A stretch of 60,410 nt of DNA from Deltaproteobacteria bacterium (lineage in GTDB: Bacteria; Desulfobacterota; Syntrophia; Syntrophales; JACQWR01): the NCBI GenBank assembly GCA_026388415.1, contig JAPLJV010000041.1, positions 1 to 60,410 of the forward strand, read 5' to 3'. Both the position numbers and the translations under genes were made by a program. Numbering within the stretch: the stretch's first letter is position 1; every line of letters starts with the position of its first letter. Under the pieces are notes generated by a model that did not search any database, was not told the DNA's origin, and worked only from the letters and a program-made list of their open reading frames with translations. Below, piece after piece: positions 9,501-17,572 of this stretch.

Positions 9501-9660
9501 GCCGCTGGCCTTTGCGACCGGGGCGGGCGCAGGCGCGCAAAGGGCCATCGGCACCGCGGTGCTGGGCGGAGTGGTTACCTCCACCTTCCTGGTCACCCTA
9601 TTTGCACCGCTCTTCTTTGTGCTGATCGAAAAGCTCTTCGGCAAAAAAATCGGAACGTAA
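6529..9660 (+). CDS. RND multidrug efflux pump, inner-membrane subunit (AcrB/MexB-like, HAE1)
   Basis: At 1043 aa this has the usual length of HAE1 pumps, which export drugs and other hydrophobic compounds using the proton gradient. It starts MLSRFFLKRPVFAWVIAIILM behind GGAGG. The proton-relay aspartates are D408 and D409 in LAIGLLVDDAIVVVENVERIM, and the partner lysine lies in LTTKNAILIVQFAKSR near the C-terminus. The hallmark stretches YPPIAPPSI, RLRPIIMTSLAF and TGAGAGAQRAIGT are all present. Two sets of membrane helices flank two large periplasmic loops. It is the middle gene of the operon and is intact. Confidence 0.97.
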   Translation: MLSRFFLKRPVFAWVIAIILMVAGCLAIYNLPISQYPPIAPPSIALTAFYPGASAETVENSVTQIIEQKMTGFDKMLYLSASSDSAGASRVELTFAPGTDPDVAWAQVQNKLQLAMASLPQVVQRQGVMVSKSTRNYLLMVGLRSEDGSMDGKDLQDYAQSNLEKVLSRVPGVGEVQIFGSQYAMRVWLDPDRLTGYQMTVQDVITALQSYNVEVSAGQFGGAPAVKGQRLNAAIVVQSMLKTPEEFAAIPLRTNQDGSIVRVKDVGRTELGTEAYDAQIYFNGKPSAGLAIRQSAGANALDTANAIKAKLAEMSHFFPPGMKVVYPFDTTPFVRVAIIEVVKTLFEAILLVFLVMYLFMGNMRATLIPTIAVPVVILGTFAVLGLCGFSINMLTMFAIVLAIGLLVDDAIVVVENVERIMSEEGLSPREATRKSMDQITSALIGIGLVLSAVFGPMAFFAGSTGVIYRQFSITIIASMLLSVVVALVLTPVLCASLLKPVPKGHEPAESGVWFLRPFFRWFDRIFFRARDQYLRLVRQSLTKEIRYLVIFLLIVASLWFLFQRMPTAYLPDEDQGILMVQAMLPANSTLEQTDRVMEGVRNYFSEQEKEGVESVMTIAGSNFSGRGQNVGMAFVKLKDWKLRNRPELKIGAVAGRAMAKFSKIKNAMVFAFAPPAVIELGMAKGFDFQLLDRGGLGHAALMTARNQLLGLAAKNPVLTKVRPNGLEDVPEYRIDVDWEKAGALGVPIASIHNTISAAFGSAYVNDFIQGGRVKRVYIQADAPYRMLPQDMERLHVRNNAGKMVPFSSFASGHWTSGSPKLERFNGFPSLNIQGEAAPGRSSGEAMLAMEGFVRQLPQGIGFDWTGLSYQERQASSHAAPLYAFSILVIFLCLAALYESWPIPVSILLALPLGVIGGVIGSTIQGLPNDVYFQIGLLTTLGLTTKNAILIVQFAKSRVGEGMGLSEATLEAAKLRLRPIIMTSLAFGFGVMPLAFATGAGAGAQRAIGTAVLGGVVTSTFLVTLFAPLFFVLIEKLFGKKIGT

Positions 9661-9699
9661 CCACGACAGATGATGTAACTCAATCAGAGGATCGATGAT

Positions 9700-11133
9700 A
9701 TGAATAGCAAATTGTTTTTTCTCCCCCTATGGGTGATCGTAGCTTTTCTGGGGGGGTGCACCCTGACCCCGGAATACACTCGGCCTGTCTCTCCTGTTCC
9801 TGTCGCCTGGCCGACCGGCACCGCCTACCAAGCAGCAAATCTTGCAAACGGCGCAACGACAGTTTCAGAGTTGAAGTGGAAGGAATTTTTCACCGACGAG
9901 AAGCTCCGTCAAGTCATCGCAATGGCCTTGAACAACAATCGTGATCTGCGCCTTGCCGCCTTGAATGTGGAACGGGCACGTGCCCTGTACGGCATCCAGC
10001 GCGCCGGACTTCTGCCCACGGTCAACACAGTCGGAACCATCAGTAAACAGCGTGTGCCGGGTGATCTTTCGAGCTCCGGCAACGCGACGAACCTTGAACA
10101 ATACAATGTCAATCTCGGTATCAGCTCCTGGGAAATAGATTTTTTCGGCCGCATCCGCAGCTTGAAAGATAACGCACTGGAACAATACCTTGCCATGGAT
10201 CAAACCCGCCGCAGTGCGCAGATTCTGCTGTTGTCTGCCATTGCCAACTCCTACCTTGCCCTTGCGGCGGACCGGGAAAGTCTCGCATTGGTGACCTCTA
10301 CTCTTGTGGCGCAGGAGGCCTCCTGCAAATTAGTCCGGAAGCGTTATGATGTGGGGCTTGCCTCCGAAATAGACCTGAATCGGGCGCAGAGCCAAGTGGA
10401 AACAGCCAGAGGAGACATCGCCCGCTATACGCAACTGGCCGCGCAAGATGAAAATGCCTTGAGTCTGCTGGTTGGTTCGCCGGTGCCACAGGCGCTTATG
10501 CCGCCGGAACTGGGCAGCGTCAGCCCTCCGAAGGAGATTTCTCCAGGCCTTTCCTCCGAATTGCTCCTGCAACGACCCGACGTACTGGCTGCGGAACATG
10601 GGCTTAAGGCGGCCAACGCTAATATCGGTGCCGCCCGGGCGGCTTTTTTCCCCCGCATCTCCTTGACGACCTCTATCGGGACCGCGAGCGCCGATCTCTC
10701 CGGACTCTTTAAATCCGGTCAGGGCACCTGGAGTTTCGCACCGCAGATCACGATACCGATTTTCGATGCCCGCACCTGGTCGGCCTACGACGTCACCATG
10801 ATAGAACGGGAAATGTCCGTGTCCCAGTATGAGAAAGCCATCCAGGTCGCCTTCCGGGAAGTGGCCGATGCCCTCGCCGTGCAGGGCACAGTAAATCAGC
10901 AGCTAACGGCGCAGCAATCACTGGTCAATGCGGTGGCAAAAACCTACCGTCTTTCCAATCTACGGTATAATAAGGGAATTGACAGCTACCTTGACGTCCT
11001 CGATGCGCAACGCTCACTCTACGCGGCGCAACAGGGCCTCATCATGCTTCGCCTCTCCCGGCTGACGAATCTGGTAACTCTCTATAAGGTGCTGGGGTGG
11101 GGTGAGGAAGGCGGCCGCCGCTCGGGAACATAG
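9700..11133 (+). CDS. TolC/OprM-family outer-membrane efflux lipoprotein (NodT type)
   Basis: This 477-aa protein is the outer-membrane channel of the efflux system. It has a lipoprotein signal (LWVIVAFLGGC) and then the NodT-family start TLTPEYTRP. Two repeats of the outer-membrane efflux domain follow, with typical stretches WEIDFFGRIRSLKDNALEQYL, DVLAAEHGLKAANANIGAARAAFFPRISL and KGIDSYLDVLDAQRSLYAAQQ. It begins 39 bp after the pump gene, so the three subunits form one operon. The last 52 bp overlap the 3' end of the convergent ferredoxin:thioredoxin reductase gene. Confidence 0.95.
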   Translation: MNSKLFFLPLWVIVAFLGGCTLTPEYTRPVSPVPVAWPTGTAYQAANLANGATTVSELKWKEFFTDEKLRQVIAMALNNNRDLRLAALNVERARALYGIQRAGLLPTVNTVGTISKQRVPGDLSSSGNATNLEQYNVNLGISSWEIDFFGRIRSLKDNALEQYLAMDQTRRSAQILLLSAIANSYLALAADRESLALVTSTLVAQEASCKLVRKRYDVGLASEIDLNRAQSQVETARGDIARYTQLAAQDENALSLLVGSPVPQALMPPELGSVSPPKEISPGLSSELLLQRPDVLAAEHGLKAANANIGAARAAFFPRISLTTSIGTASADLSGLFKSGQGTWSFAPQITIPIFDARTWSAYDVTMIEREMSVSQYEKAIQVAFREVADALAVQGTVNQQLTAQQSLVNAVAKTYRLSNLRYNKGIDSYLDVLDAQRSLYAAQQGLIMLRLSRLTNLVTLYKVLGWGEEGGRRSGT

Positions 11134-11438
11134 ACATGGGGCGCCTTGCCTTCGTTCCATTCCTTAGATACATAGAGGTTGCAGTAACAACTGCCGTACT
11201 CCTCAACATCCTGCTGCCGGTAGAGGCACGGACAAAAGATATCCCTGTCCTGTCCCCTGTCTCCGGAAGCGAGACGGCAGGGGCAGGCCATGTATCCATA
11301 GCGGGCCTTGTTGACGAGCAGATCACCGATAATGCTCAACGTCCACTCACGGTCCCCGTTGAGGAAATATCCCTGCGGCTCCTGGATCTTTTTTAGCAGA
11401 TCGTAATACCTTTCGGCTTCCGTCACAATGGCCGTCAT
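11082..11438 (-). CDS. Ferredoxin:thioredoxin reductase catalytic-subunit-like protein
   Basis: Starting at the ATG at 11438 the protein has 118 aa (MTAIVTEAERYYDLLKKI). It carries the three Cys pairs of the FTR beta subunit: CPCRLA, then FCPCLY, then SCYCNLYVSKEW. Four of these Cys bind the [4Fe-4S] cluster and two form the redox disulfide. The spacing after the second CPC (12 residues) is the bacterial rather than the plant type. The start overlaps the glutaredoxin stop by 4 bp (ATGA), so the two are co-translated. It probably passes electrons from ferredoxin to the glutaredoxin or a thioredoxin. The 3' end overlaps the efflux channel gene on the other strand. Confidence 0.88.
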   Translation of the reverse strand: MTAIVTEAERYYDLLKKIQEPQGYFLNGDREWTLSIIGDLLVNKARYGYMACPCRLASGDRGQDRDIFCPCLYRQQDVEEYGSCYCNLYVSKEWNEGKAPHVYVPERRPPSSPHPSTL

Positions 11439-11686
11439 AATCCCAGCGCCTTTCTGATCTCGGCCTCCTTGAATCCCACGATTACCTGGTCGCCGATGAT
11501 CATCGTGGGAAAGGAGCATTGCGGATTCAGTTTCCTGACCACCTCCAAAACAGCCGCCCTTTCCTGCCCCGATAACAGGTCAACATCGGTTGCTTCATAC
11601 CTGACCGTGCAATCATCAAGTAACTTCTTGGTTGCCTTGCAGTGGCTGCAAGTGCTCAGTGAATATAATTTTACTTTCGGCTCCAT
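11435..11686 (-). CDS. Glutaredoxin-family protein
   Basis: This 83-aa thioredoxin-fold protein starts MEPKVKLYSLSTCSHCKATKKLL; the redox motif is CSHC at about residues 13-16. The cis-Pro is in the FPTMIIGD stretch and GFKEAEI is the family C-terminal motif. A strong AAGGAGGAATA ribosome-binding site precedes the ATG. It overlaps the FTR gene by 4 bp; coupling a glutaredoxin to FTR suggests a ferredoxin-driven disulfide-reduction pathway in place of the NADPH route. It could serve ribonucleotide reductase or sulfur metabolism; nothing in the sequence decides this. Confidence 0.9.
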   Translation of the reverse strand: MEPKVKLYSLSTCSHCKATKKLLDDCTVRYEATDVDLLSGQERAAVLEVVRKLNPQCSFPTMIIGDQVIVGFKEAEIRKALGL

Positions 11687-11712
11687 CTTATTCCTCCTTA
11701 AAACTGATTACT

Positions 11713-11748
11713 TTATACCTTTTTTCCCCCGCCAGTATTGATACTCAT
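11713..11748 (-). other. Possible 11-codon leader ORF upstream of glutaredoxin
   Basis: The minus strand encodes MSINTGGGKKV followed by TAA, with GAAGGA seven bases before its ATG. It ends 26 bp before the glutaredoxin start codon. The good ribosome-binding site makes translation plausible, but a frame this short can arise by chance. Confidence 0.25.
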
Positions 11749-11774
11749 GGGGTCATCCTTCTTTGCTACACTAA

Positions 11775-14633
11775 TTATTTTTTTAGTCCGTCCCCAGTGT
11801 CGTGAGCTGGCAGCAGAATGTCTTTGATTTGCCCGGGCTGATACGCTGTTGCCCACCGCCAGCGCCCGAAACCGCCCTGCGTATTGACGGCCTGCACCCA
11901 TTCGTCGAGATATCGCCGCTTTACCCGGTCTTGCTCCGTATCCTGTCCCTTTGTTTCGAGAATCAAGGTGTCACCCGACACCAGGCGAACCAGAAAGTCC
12001 GGCCGATATTTGCGCACCACGCCACGATAGACATAAAGCACCTCAAACCCCAGATGGTCATTTTTAACCCATGCCTCTACTGCGTCGCTTTCGTCCAGCG
12101 CAAAGGCGTCGGAGGCTTCCCACGTGCTGTCAAAGACGCAGACATTGATGTGCGACTTCTTGGTGCGTTCGCACGGCTTGCCGGTGTACCAGGTGCGCAT
12201 TTCTCCTGTGGCGCGAATGGGATGATCTCTATCGAAAATCGGCTCCAGCCGCTCCGTATTTTCATAGCGCACGAATTCCCAGATGTGCTGCACGACACGG
12301 GACATATTGAGCGTAATGATCAGGCGGCGGCGCAATTCGTCCTGGTAGAACAAGGGCGGATCGATCTTAATCTTGTCGCTGCCGATAAACTTCCCCACCA
12401 ACAGCACCAATTGAGCCAGCAGGAGTTCCTTGTTGCCCGGCCAGTCTCGCTTCATCTGGTCGAAAACGTCGCGCGCCGTCTCGAAGATGATCCGCTGCGT
12501 CCGAAACTCACGCGCCAGCCGTTCCAGTTCAATGCGGTTGATATTGGTTACGTCCGGCTTGCCCTCCAGGATGGGCGCCAGCTCCGCCACCTGAGCGGTT
12601 TGAGCGGCATCCAGCGTCAAGGACGGCATCTTTGAAAAATCCAGTGAAAGCGTCGGATGGAAAACGTGATCAATGCGCACCACGTTCGGCCAGCGGATTT
12701 CATACTGCCTCCTGGCCGGGTCGGGTTCAACCGCCGTCTTCGGCGCGGGTGGCGGCGGCGGGCCATCCTGTCCGCCCTCGTGGGGTAGAAAGGTGAACGG
12801 AACGCCGAAGATGTTGACATACTCCGGCTCGAATAGCTCTATTGCTTGACCTGTGTATGGATCAACGGTCTTTTTCACTTCATAGGAGGTGCGCCGCAGA
12901 CCTCGCCCGACCACCTGCTCACACAGCAACTGGCTGCTGAAGGCGCGCAGCCCCATGATGTGCGTCACGGTCTTGGCGTCCCAACCTTCGCTCAGCATCC
13001 CCACCGAAATCACGCTCCGGATTTTCTCGCCCGGCTGCCCCACCCGCCCTACCGTGTCCACTGTCCGTCGCAAAAACTCCGCCTGCTCGGCCTTGGTCAG
13101 TTTACGCTCCAGTATATCCTCGTCTGCGACGGCATCATCCGCATCCGTCACCGTCTCGACGAGTTCCTCCTTGGCTTCCGCTTGGGCAAGCACCTTGGAA
13201 TCAATATGCAGGATGCGCTCGGAATCGCACAGTTCGTCAATGTGAATGCGCCGGGAATCAAAGGCGTGTTTGACCCGCGCAGCCGTCTCGGTGCGGTTGC
13301 AGACCGTGATCATCACCGGCGGTGTCCGCAAGCCTGCTGCCGCCCATGCCTTGTACGCTTCGCGCCAGTCGTAGCCCAGCAGATAATAGGCATTCAGCAC
13401 CAGGTCGGGCAGCGGTTCCTCCGGATTTGCCGGGCGATTCAGGTCGTCCTTTACGTCCTGGTCGTTGTAAATGTGATACAGGCGTGATTTGTAGGTTTTG
13501 GCGTCCGGTACGGCATCGTCGCGCACCACCACACGCGGTGTCTTCACCAATCCGGATTCAATGGCATCGTTCAGGCCAAAGTCGCTCACGACCCAACCGA
13601 ACAGCGCTTCCTCGGAACTCTTCTTTCCCGATGGGGTGAGCGGGGTGGCGGAAAAGTCGTAGCACTGGAGGATTCCCCGCGTGCGATGAATGCGGTCCAG
13701 ACCGCCGATCCACACCGTCGCTTCCTGGGCGCTGTCCTTCAGGTCGCGGGCGCGCAGATACTTCCCTTCCGCATCCAGGTTCACACGCCAGGCATGATGC
13801 GCTTCGTCGTTGATCACCAGCAGGTTGCGCGCATTGGCCATTTCCTGCAAGACTTCACGGGTGTAGGCCTGGTCGCTCTTGACGCCGCGCTTGTCCACGC
13901 TGCGGCGTTTCTTGAGCTGCACCTCGCTTTCCCAACTCAAGGCATGCCAGTTGCGGATCAATACCTTACCCTGGCGCAGCTTGTCCAGCATACCCGCCGG
14001 CACAATGCGGAACTCCTCGTAGTAGTTCCCCGCCGCCGCGGGCGCCAGCACCGCCAGACGGTTCTTTACCGTCAGTCCGGGAGCGATGACCAAAATGTTC
14101 CTGGAAAAGCGGGCATCCTGCGGATAGGCCACCTTGTTCAGGATATGCCAGGCAATCACCATCGTCATGACAATGGTCTTGCCTGATCCGGTGGCCATCT
14201 TGCAGCACTGGCGGACGAACGCGCCGCCATCGCCGGGGATCTCTATCCCCACCCGCTCGGCGGCAGGGGCCTCGGTCAGCCAGATGAGGGCTTCCACCGC
14301 TTCCAATTGGCAGAAGAAGAATCGTCGCGATTCGAATTCCTCGGGATCGCACCAGTGTTCCAACAGGCGCTTGGTGATGCTGGAAACGCCCGGCCAGCCC
14401 GCCTCGCGCCACGCCTTGACGCGGGGGCGAATCTGATTGACCAGCGGAATTTCAACGAAAATGCCCGGATCGTCAAAGGCCCTGGAGTTCTCGGAGGCCA
14501 CCACATACCCGGCCGGCCGGCGGCCATCCGCAAGCGAGAAGAGCCGCGTCTCGCGCTCGTAGCGCCAGTGACGCGCCGGCTCCTCGTAGGGCGAGTTGAT
14601 GATCAGGCGGTCGATGGTGCTCTGGGCCATCAC
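11775..14633 (-). CDS. Type III-like restriction endonuclease/helicase subunit (BPTD_3080-like)
   Basis: This 952-aa protein joins a superfamily 2 DNA translocase to a nuclease. Motif I is MATGSGKTIVMTM, motif II is VINDEAHHAWR, motif III is DFSATPL, and motif VI is EQVVGRGLRRTSY. Near the C-terminus YRPDFLVRL followed by LILETKGQ forms a PD-(D/E)xK nuclease site. It would cut DNA lacking the modification made by the upstream methyltransferase, whose stop codon it overlaps by 4 bp. The length and motif set match the PGAP family name BPTD_3080 restriction endonuclease, recalled rather than searched. It lies at the left end of the defence island. Confidence 0.88.
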   Translation of the reverse strand: MMAQSTIDRLIINSPYEEPARHWRYERETRLFSLADGRRPAGYVVASENSRAFDDPGIFVEIPLVNQIRPRVKAWREAGWPGVSSITKRLLEHWCDPEEFESRRFFFCQLEAVEALIWLTEAPAAERVGIEIPGDGGAFVRQCCKMATGSGKTIVMTMVIAWHILNKVAYPQDARFSRNILVIAPGLTVKNRLAVLAPAAAGNYYEEFRIVPAGMLDKLRQGKVLIRNWHALSWESEVQLKKRRSVDKRGVKSDQAYTREVLQEMANARNLLVINDEAHHAWRVNLDAEGKYLRARDLKDSAQEATVWIGGLDRIHRTRGILQCYDFSATPLTPSGKKSSEEALFGWVVSDFGLNDAIESGLVKTPRVVVRDDAVPDAKTYKSRLYHIYNDQDVKDDLNRPANPEEPLPDLVLNAYYLLGYDWREAYKAWAAAGLRTPPVMITVCNRTETAARVKHAFDSRRIHIDELCDSERILHIDSKVLAQAEAKEELVETVTDADDAVADEDILERKLTKAEQAEFLRRTVDTVGRVGQPGEKIRSVISVGMLSEGWDAKTVTHIMGLRAFSSQLLCEQVVGRGLRRTSYEVKKTVDPYTGQAIELFEPEYVNIFGVPFTFLPHEGGQDGPPPPPAPKTAVEPDPARRQYEIRWPNVVRIDHVFHPTLSLDFSKMPSLTLDAAQTAQVAELAPILEGKPDVTNINRIELERLAREFRTQRIIFETARDVFDQMKRDWPGNKELLLAQLVLLVGKFIGSDKIKIDPPLFYQDELRRRLIITLNMSRVVQHIWEFVRYENTERLEPIFDRDHPIRATGEMRTWYTGKPCERTKKSHINVCVFDSTWEASDAFALDESDAVEAWVKNDHLGFEVLYVYRGVVRKYRPDFLVRLVSGDTLILETKGQDTEQDRVKRRYLDEWVQAVNTQGGFGRWRWATAYQPGQIKDILLPAHDTGDGLKK

Positions 14634-17230
14634 GCCACCTCCATCACTTTCAGGCTCTCGATCCCCCGGTCGTCCACGATCTTGACGGCGATACGCTGAT
14701 GCTTGCCTGGTTCAAAGGGCAGCGACACCGTGCCGCGATAGGCTTCGATCAGTTCTTCGTCAATCTCTGCTTTCAGGTTGCGGGCCAGTTTCGCCCAGCC
14801 TTCGCTATCTCCTGCCATCGGGAAAAAGACCTGGCGCGGGAACAGGCTGCGTCCGTCGTAGTCGGTGTCCAACAGCCAGACGGCGATACGGTCGCTGCCG
14901 CCGGACTCGATGCCGCCGGTCTTGGTGTTGTAATAGTCGAACCCCTGGACGCTGACGCGCCATTTCCCCATGTCCTCGCCGGCGGTTATCTTCTCCAGCC
15001 GCACATCGGGCTGACCGATGAGCCAGAAGGATTCGTTGCTGGCGCGCTTTTTCTTGAGGTCGTCGGTCAAAAGATCGGCGTTCATCTGGACCTTGAGGAA
15101 CTGCATCCCCGCGAGTTCCGGCTTCATCTCGTCAATATCCTTGGCCGCTTCCGGATCGAACTGGAAGGCCGCAAAGACCAGCAGTTTGGGCCGCGGCACC
15201 AGTGTGCGGGCTTCTTCCCAGGCGTGCTCCACTTGCCGCTGTTCTAATGGCGCATGCTCCGGGCCGAAAGAAACAACGATGCGCTGGGGGCTGTAAGCCG
15301 TGCCATCTTCTCGCACGCGGTCGGCTCCCTCGGCGCTGGGCCTGGTCTCGCCGTCGGCGTGCAGCCAGCGGCAGCCGGGCAGCGGCTCGATACGGGCAAA
15401 GCGGAAGTGCTGACCGGCCTTGCCCCGGATGCCAGCGCGTAAGAGTTCATCCCGCCATTCGCTCTGGCGCAGGGTTTCGCCGGAACGGGCGATGGAGGCG
15501 TCTGCTGACGGCGGGGCATCGCCGATAATCTCCTCCACCGACTTTACTGTGGGGGCGGGCACCGCCTCGACGGTGAAGGGGCCGCTGACGCGGTTGCGCT
15601 TGCGGTCCACCAGCGGCTGATCGTAGAGCGTTTCCGTGGCGGGCGGCTCGTTGTTGGCAACGGACTTGAGGGTGACGTGCGGCACGGTCTTGTAGACAAA
15701 ACCGCTACCCACGCCTTCCTGCGGGTGGGCCAGCTCGTAATAATCAAAGACGGCGGTCATCAACCGCTGTTTAGCCAGGGTGAGCGCCACGCGCGAGGTG
15801 TCGCAGGTAATCCACCTGCGTCCCCACTGCTCGGAAACAAAGGACGTAGTGCCCGAGCCACAGGTGATGTCCATCACCAGGTCGCCGGGGTCGGTCGTCA
15901 TCAGGATACAGCGTTGGATGACCTTAGTGGCAGTTTGAACTATATACAACTTTGCTGCCACGAATGTGCTGACTACCGTGTCAGACCAGAAATTGTTGAG
16001 CGCAACGACTGGAAAATCATCTGCATATCGTTTGTAGCAAAGAGTGGAGCCCACAATCAAAAGTCTATTTAGGTTTGCTAATCTGTCTAGTCCCTCAATA
16101 GTAGTCTTCCAGTTTTTGTCGTGTCCTGTGTCAAAGGTCTTTCCCTGAAATTTATATGGCACCGATGTGTTTGTTCTAAATCCCTGTGAAAACAAACTAG
16201 ACGACATGAAGCGCCGCCCTTCAGGTATTGGCTCTATTCCTATCAGTTCTCCTCTGGTTAACTTTCTCGATGTTTTATCTGCAAGTTCAATCCAAGTATA
16301 CGCGCTTTGCATGGTGCTTTCGGTACGTTCTGAATAAAGTTGATGATACTTTAGATGATTAGCATCATAGCAATACCACAGAAGATAATCGCTTATGGTG
16401 GCAAGATATTTATCTGTCTGACCACTTGTCTTTACAAATGGGATTAGTGATACAAAATTCCCTGCCCCAAACACCTCATCCATTAACTCCCGCACATGAT
16501 GGATGTTTTCATCGCTGATCTGCACAAAGACGCTGCCGGATTCGGTCAGCAGTTCGCGCTCCAGCAGCAGGCGGTCGCGCAGGTAGGTGAGGTAGGAGTG
16601 GATGCCCAGCTCCCAGGTGTCGCGGAAGGCGCGGATCTGCTCCGGCTCGGCAGTCAGGTCCTCGTCCTTGCCGTCCTTGACTTCGCGCTTATTGACGAAG
16701 GGCTGAAAGTTGGAGCCGTACTTGATGCCGTAAGGCGGGTCGATGAAGCTCATCTGGACCGTGCCCGCCATGCCTTCCTTTTCCAGCAAGGAGTTCATCA
16801 CCAGCAGGCTGTCGCCGGCAATGAAACGGTTGCTCCAACCGTGGGCGTGCTTGTAAAACTCGATGGCCTCGCGGAGGGGCGGGTTTTCTTCAACTGTCTG
16901 GAAGAGGGAAAGTTGTGTGATCGCGGCGGGGTCAGGGGCGCGGCGCACCGCCTCGATGATGGTGCGCGGGTCAATCCGCTCATGGACGTGCAGCGAAACC
17001 GTGGGCACGTCAAATGAGGTATGCTCAGCCTTCCCCGCCCACTGCAACTGCGGGTCCAGGTGCGGGTCGTAGGCGTAGGACTTTTTCTTCTCACCCGATT
17101 CCGGGTCGGTCTCAGGCGTCACCAGCCCCACGGGCGGATTGTTGACCCGCTGCTTATCCTTGTGCTCGTAAGTTTCGATCGGGCGTTTCCCGTCGCCTGC
17201 CTGCGTGCTTGCCGTCTTCTTACGTGCCAT
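14630..17230 (-). CDS. Site-specific DNA methyltransferase (beta-class, type III Mod-like)
   Basis: This 866-aa enzyme methylates adenine or cytosine N4 at the site recognised by its partner nuclease. The catalytic DPPY (motif IV) is at residues 164-167 and the AdoMet-binding motif DITCGSGT at about 453-460, the beta-class order. The segment between them is the target-recognition domain. A long C-terminal region (about 560-866) makes it larger than common Mod proteins and probably serves complex formation. AGGAGC precedes the ATG, and a good promoter lies 60 bp upstream. The central part, about 15915-16490, is clearly more AT-rich than both flanks and covers the recognition domain, which suggests replacement by recombination. 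Confidence 0.9.
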   Translation of the reverse strand: MARKKTASTQAGDGKRPIETYEHKDKQRVNNPPVGLVTPETDPESGEKKKSYAYDPHLDPQLQWAGKAEHTSFDVPTVSLHVHERIDPRTIIEAVRRAPDPAAITQLSLFQTVEENPPLREAIEFYKHAHGWSNRFIAGDSLLVMNSLLEKEGMAGTVQMSFIDPPYGIKYGSNFQPFVNKREVKDGKDEDLTAEPEQIRAFRDTWELGIHSYLTYLRDRLLLERELLTESGSVFVQISDENIHHVRELMDEVFGAGNFVSLIPFVKTSGQTDKYLATISDYLLWYCYDANHLKYHQLYSERTESTMQSAYTWIELADKTSRKLTRGELIGIEPIPEGRRFMSSSLFSQGFRTNTSVPYKFQGKTFDTGHDKNWKTTIEGLDRLANLNRLLIVGSTLCYKRYADDFPVVALNNFWSDTVVSTFVAAKLYIVQTATKVIQRCILMTTDPGDLVMDITCGSGTTSFVSEQWGRRWITCDTSRVALTLAKQRLMTAVFDYYELAHPQEGVGSGFVYKTVPHVTLKSVANNEPPATETLYDQPLVDRKRNRVSGPFTVEAVPAPTVKSVEEIIGDAPPSADASIARSGETLRQSEWRDELLRAGIRGKAGQHFRFARIEPLPGCRWLHADGETRPSAEGADRVREDGTAYSPQRIVVSFGPEHAPLEQRQVEHAWEEARTLVPRPKLLVFAAFQFDPEAAKDIDEMKPELAGMQFLKVQMNADLLTDDLKKKRASNESFWLIGQPDVRLEKITAGEDMGKWRVSVQGFDYYNTKTGGIESGGSDRIAVWLLDTDYDGRSLFPRQVFFPMAGDSEGWAKLARNLKAEIDEELIEAYRGTVSLPFEPGKHQRIAVKIVDDRGIESLKVMEVA

Positions 17231-17572
17231 GAATGCTCCTATTTTCGTCGTGCTGATGGGGTCAGGTGTGGAATGCCGAAAAGCTGAGTGAGTAAACTAC
17301 AGTAGACCTGGATTGTCAAAGATTTTTTCGAATTTAAAAGATAAAAGAAAATGGTTGTGAAAAAATTGTCAAGAGATTAGTATTATTTCAGAATACTTAG
17401 AAAAGGATAGGGGAAGCCGGAAGTCCGCAAGTGCCAAGATAACAGATAAATGGCCATTGCATAGAGCCCTGAAGATTCCCGTGGGGCGCGGAGTTATCCG
17501 GGAACTTTAAAATAACTTGTTCGGCAACACAGGGCGAGAATGAAATAGCCCAATTAAAGGAGAATTTCCTTC
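17231..17572. other. Divergent intergenic region between the RM operon and the DUF262 trio
   Basis: This 342-bp AT-rich spacer holds the promoter of the methyltransferase (17291-17319, minus) and the ribosome-binding site of the DUF262 gene (AAAGGAGAA just before 17573). I could not find a convincing rightward promoter and saw no ORF or tRNA. Part of it may be an untranslated leader. Confidence 0.5.
17291..17319 (-). promoter_or_regulatory. Promoter of the methyltransferase/restriction operon
   Basis: On the minus strand a perfect TTGACA (17319-17314) is followed after 17 bp by TTTACT (17296-17291), which matches four of six -10 bases. It lies about 60 bp upstream of the methyltransferase start. 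Confidence 0.55.

Noticed and set aside
11802-12635. Plus-strand frame of 277 codons inside the restriction gene
   Set aside because: It lies wholly antisense to a gene with all helicase and nuclease motifs and shows no family features.
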